Assembly (NCBI GenBank): GCA_964652805.1
Contig: CAZZBJ010000014.1
Span: 1-32,686 of the forward strand
Direction: 5' to 3'
From: Claveliimonas sp964652805
GTDB lineage: Bacteria; Bacillota; Clostridia; Lachnospirales; Lachnospiraceae
DNA: 32,686 nucleotides
Shown: positions 30,798-32,686 of the stretch, in pieces
Numbering within the stretch: position 1 is the stretch's first letter
How the letters are laid out: each line of letters begins with the position of its first letter
Notes under the pieces: generated by a model
Database searches by the model: none
The model's input: only the letters and a program-made list of their open reading frames with translations
What the model was told of the DNA's origin: nothing
Made by a program: the position numbers and the translations under genes

Positions 30798-32630
30798 ATG
30801 AGAAAATTGTTTGTTTTTGTAAAAGCTTTCTTCCGTATCCTGTTCACAATCCTGACTGTGCTGCTGGCTGTCCTTGCCACTATCATCACCTGCAGCCTGC
30901 GGTGGATGTTCGACACCTGGAGCAACCTGACCATGGATGAGCTCATCTTCCATCTGACGTCCCCTCTGGAGGGAACCAACGACACCATGGTCAGGGAGTA
31001 CATTTATACATGTATTGTACCGGCCGGCATCATTCTGCTTGTCCTCCTCGTGCTTTTTATCGCTTTCCGAAAAAAGAAGTGCTATTATATTATCATGGCA
31101 GGGGTTATCGTCCTGTCCCTATCAGTGGGCGCTCTGTCGGTGAGAGGCGCCTGGCAGGAGCTGGATGTAGGAACGTATGTGGCAGACAAGGGAACCTACT
31201 CCACCTTTGTCGATGACAATTATGTGAGCCCGGCGGATGTGGAGCTGACCTTCCCTCAGGAGAAGAGAAACCTGATCTACATCTTCCTTGAGTCTATGGA
31301 GATCACATACTCCGACACCCAGAGCGGCGGAGCCTTTGATCTCAATGTGATCCCTGAGCTGACGCAGATCGCCCAGGAAAATGAAGACTTTTCCGGAGAG
31401 ACCACAGACCTGAACGGCGGATACTCCATGCCCGGCACTACCTGGACCATCGGCGCCATGTTTGCCCAGACCTCGGGCCTGCCTCTGAGCATCTCCATCG
31501 ATGATAACAGCATGGACACCCAGAGCAGCTTTTTCGCCGGGGCCGTGACTCTCGGCGACATCCTGGAAAGTCAGGGCTATTCCCAGACTCTCCTTATCGG
31601 CTCCGACGCAGTCTTCGGCGGACGGGAACTCTACTTCACCGGGCACGGAAATTACGAGATGATGGATTATAAATATGCGGTGCAGAACGGCCTTATCCCG
31701 GAGGACTACTATGTGTGGTGGGGATATGAAGATGTGTATCTCTTTGAATTCGCCAAGCAGAAGGTGACCGAGCTGGCCGCCCAGTCGGAGCCTTTTAACC
31801 TCACCATGCTGACTGTGGACACACACTTTGAGGACGGGTATGTGTGCGAAAGCTGCCAGCAGCTCTACGGCGATGACCAGTATTCCAACGTCATACGCTG
31901 CTCCAGCCTGCAGGTGTCCGCTTTCGTCCAGTGGCTCCAGCAACAGGATTTTTATGAGAACACCACCATCATCCTCTCCGGCGACCATCCCACCATGGAC
32001 AGCGACTACTGCGAGGACATTGACAGCGACTACACCCGGAAGACCTACACCGCTTACATCAATGCCGCGGCCCAGAAGGAGACGGAGACAAGGCGGGATT
32101 TCACAACCTTTGATCAGTTTCCCACTACGCTGGCCGCCCTGGGCGTGCAGATCGAGGGCAACCGTCTGGGACTGGGTACCAACCTTTTCTCCTCCGAGCC
32201 CACGCTGACCGAGAGATTTGGGCGGGAAACAGAGGAAACGGAGCTGAAGAAGAGTTCTCAGCTCATCGAGGAGCTGGCAGATATCGACTATGACTCCGAG
32301 TCTCTGAAAGTGCGGGAAGGACGTGTTCCCACAGGCACCGTCTATGCGGATTCCTATCTGTGGGACATCGGAGCAATTCCTGTCACTGTGACAGACCTTG
32401 CCAATCTGCCGGACGAGGTACAGAGCGTGCAGATCGCAGTCTGGACCAACGAGGATCAGAGCGATCTCCAGTGGATACAGCTGGAGGCCCGGGAGGACGG
32501 AAGCTTCGGCACCAACATCAATGTGGCCAACTATGGCTTCAAGGAGGGTATATACTATATAGACGCCTACATTGTGGACGGCACCGGTACTCCCTATATG
32601 ATCGGACAGGTCTACGGCTATGTGGAATAA
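30798..32630 (+). CDS. LTA synthase / OpgB-like phosphoglycerol transferase with C-terminal Bsp-like domain
   Basis: 610 residues. Three N-terminal membrane helices (about 7-31, 71-90, 96-115), then an extracellular alkaline-phosphatase-superfamily domain (about 157-460). Metal and nucleophile regions: E165 in FLESMEITYS, the Thr-rich SMPGTTWTIGAMFAQ at 210-224, VDTHF at 339-343, SGDHPTM at 394-400. PGTTWTIG resembles E. coli OpgB (MdoB) more than LtaS. The last ~90 residues (VQSVQIAVWTNEDQSDLQWIQL, then IYYIDAYIVDGTG) resemble the GBS Bsp-like beta domain found in wall-associated proteins. Likely transfers phosphoglycerol to a surface polymer. AAGGGAAATGTGTGT before the ATG is a weak ribosome site. 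Confidence 0.85.
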   Translation: MRKLFVFVKAFFRILFTILTVLLAVLATIITCSLRWMFDTWSNLTMDELIFHLTSPLEGTNDTMVREYIYTCIVPAGIILLVLLVLFIAFRKKKCYYIIMAGVIVLSLSVGALSVRGAWQELDVGTYVADKGTYSTFVDDNYVSPADVELTFPQEKRNLIYIFLESMEITYSDTQSGGAFDLNVIPELTQIAQENEDFSGETTDLNGGYSMPGTTWTIGAMFAQTSGLPLSISIDDNSMDTQSSFFAGAVTLGDILESQGYSQTLLIGSDAVFGGRELYFTGHGNYEMMDYKYAVQNGLIPEDYYVWWGYEDVYLFEFAKQKVTELAAQSEPFNLTMLTVDTHFEDGYVCESCQQLYGDDQYSNVIRCSSLQVSAFVQWLQQQDFYENTTIILSGDHPTMDSDYCEDIDSDYTRKTYTAYINAAAQKETETRRDFTTFDQFPTTLAALGVQIEGNRLGLGTNLFSSEPTLTERFGRETEETELKKSSQLIEELADIDYDSESLKVREGRVPTGTVYADSYLWDIGAIPVTVTDLANLPDEVQSVQIAVWTNEDQSDLQWIQLEAREDGSFGTNINVANYGFKEGIYYIDAYIVDGTGTPYMIGQVYGYVE

Positions 32631-32686
32631 AGGCATACGGATGAAAACTGCTGTTTACGGCGGCAATTTATAATCGTAATTTATAA
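32631..32686. other. short tail after the last gene
   Basis: 56 bases with no gene; a 10-codon frame here has no ribosome site. No terminator is visible before the window ends. Confidence 0.5.

Noticed and set aside
31122..32636. Minus-strand open frame of 504 codons opposite the phosphoglycerol-transferase-like gene
   Set aside because: Shadow frame; the plus-strand gene has membrane helices, metal motifs and a good promoter, while the opposite frame has no ribosome site or recognisable domain.
1..32686. CRISPR arrays, tRNA, rRNA, insertion sequences
   Set aside because: No regularly spaced repeats, cloverleaf or rRNA-like segments and no transposase or integrase motifs were seen while reading both strands.

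Overview
The window looks like chromosome of a Gram-positive Clostridia, most likely a gut Lachnospiraceae. The grounds are strong AGGAGG ribosome sites, the DUF1385-prmC-prfA housekeeping cluster, a Zn-type L31 next to rho, the clostridial DUF4364 and DUF4867 families, and a PFK of the pyrophosphate-dependent type. No rRNA, tRNA, CRISPR array, insertion sequence or phage gene was found.

Left part, 1-11435, all on the minus strand. A sugar-isomerase-like gene (cut by the window edge) and a DUF4867 gene form a small operon. It lies beyond a 510-base gap from an AraC/cupin regulator. Further upstream are two aminotransferases (one HisC-like), a DUF368 polyprenyl-phosphate transporter and a DUF2156 acyltransferase. 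Then come prfA, prmC, a DUF1385 membrane protein, rpmE and rho.

Middle, 11436-20338. A plus-strand unit holds a malic enzyme, a TIGR01212 radical SAM protein and a DUF4364 winged-helix protein, with start/stop overlaps. A convergent minus-strand group holds SseB-like, cysteine synthase and ABC exporter genes, and a separate glycosyltransferase. A PPi-type phosphofructokinase is read on the plus strand from a divergent promoter.

Right part, 20409-30340. This is a visibly more AT-rich block that reads as one inserted catabolic operon on the minus strand: ROK regulator, lipoprotein sugar-binding protein, two permeases, a cytoplasmic GH32-family hydrolase, a ribulokinase-type kinase and a transketolase split into two proteins. 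It starts at a TTGACA promoter and ends at a long hairpin with a T-run. The GH32 enzyme keeps its catalytic residues but differs at several positions that normally hold fructose, while the kinase keeps ribulose-contacting residues. No isomerase is present. A pathway consistent with this (inference) is: import a furanoside, release a ketopentose, phosphorylate it, and feed it to transketolase. This is the most interesting system in the window.

The window ends with a membrane-anchored phosphoglycerol-transferase-like protein with a C-terminal Bsp-like wall domain, preceded by a 550-base intergenic region that contains a strong promoter and a structured element of unknown function.
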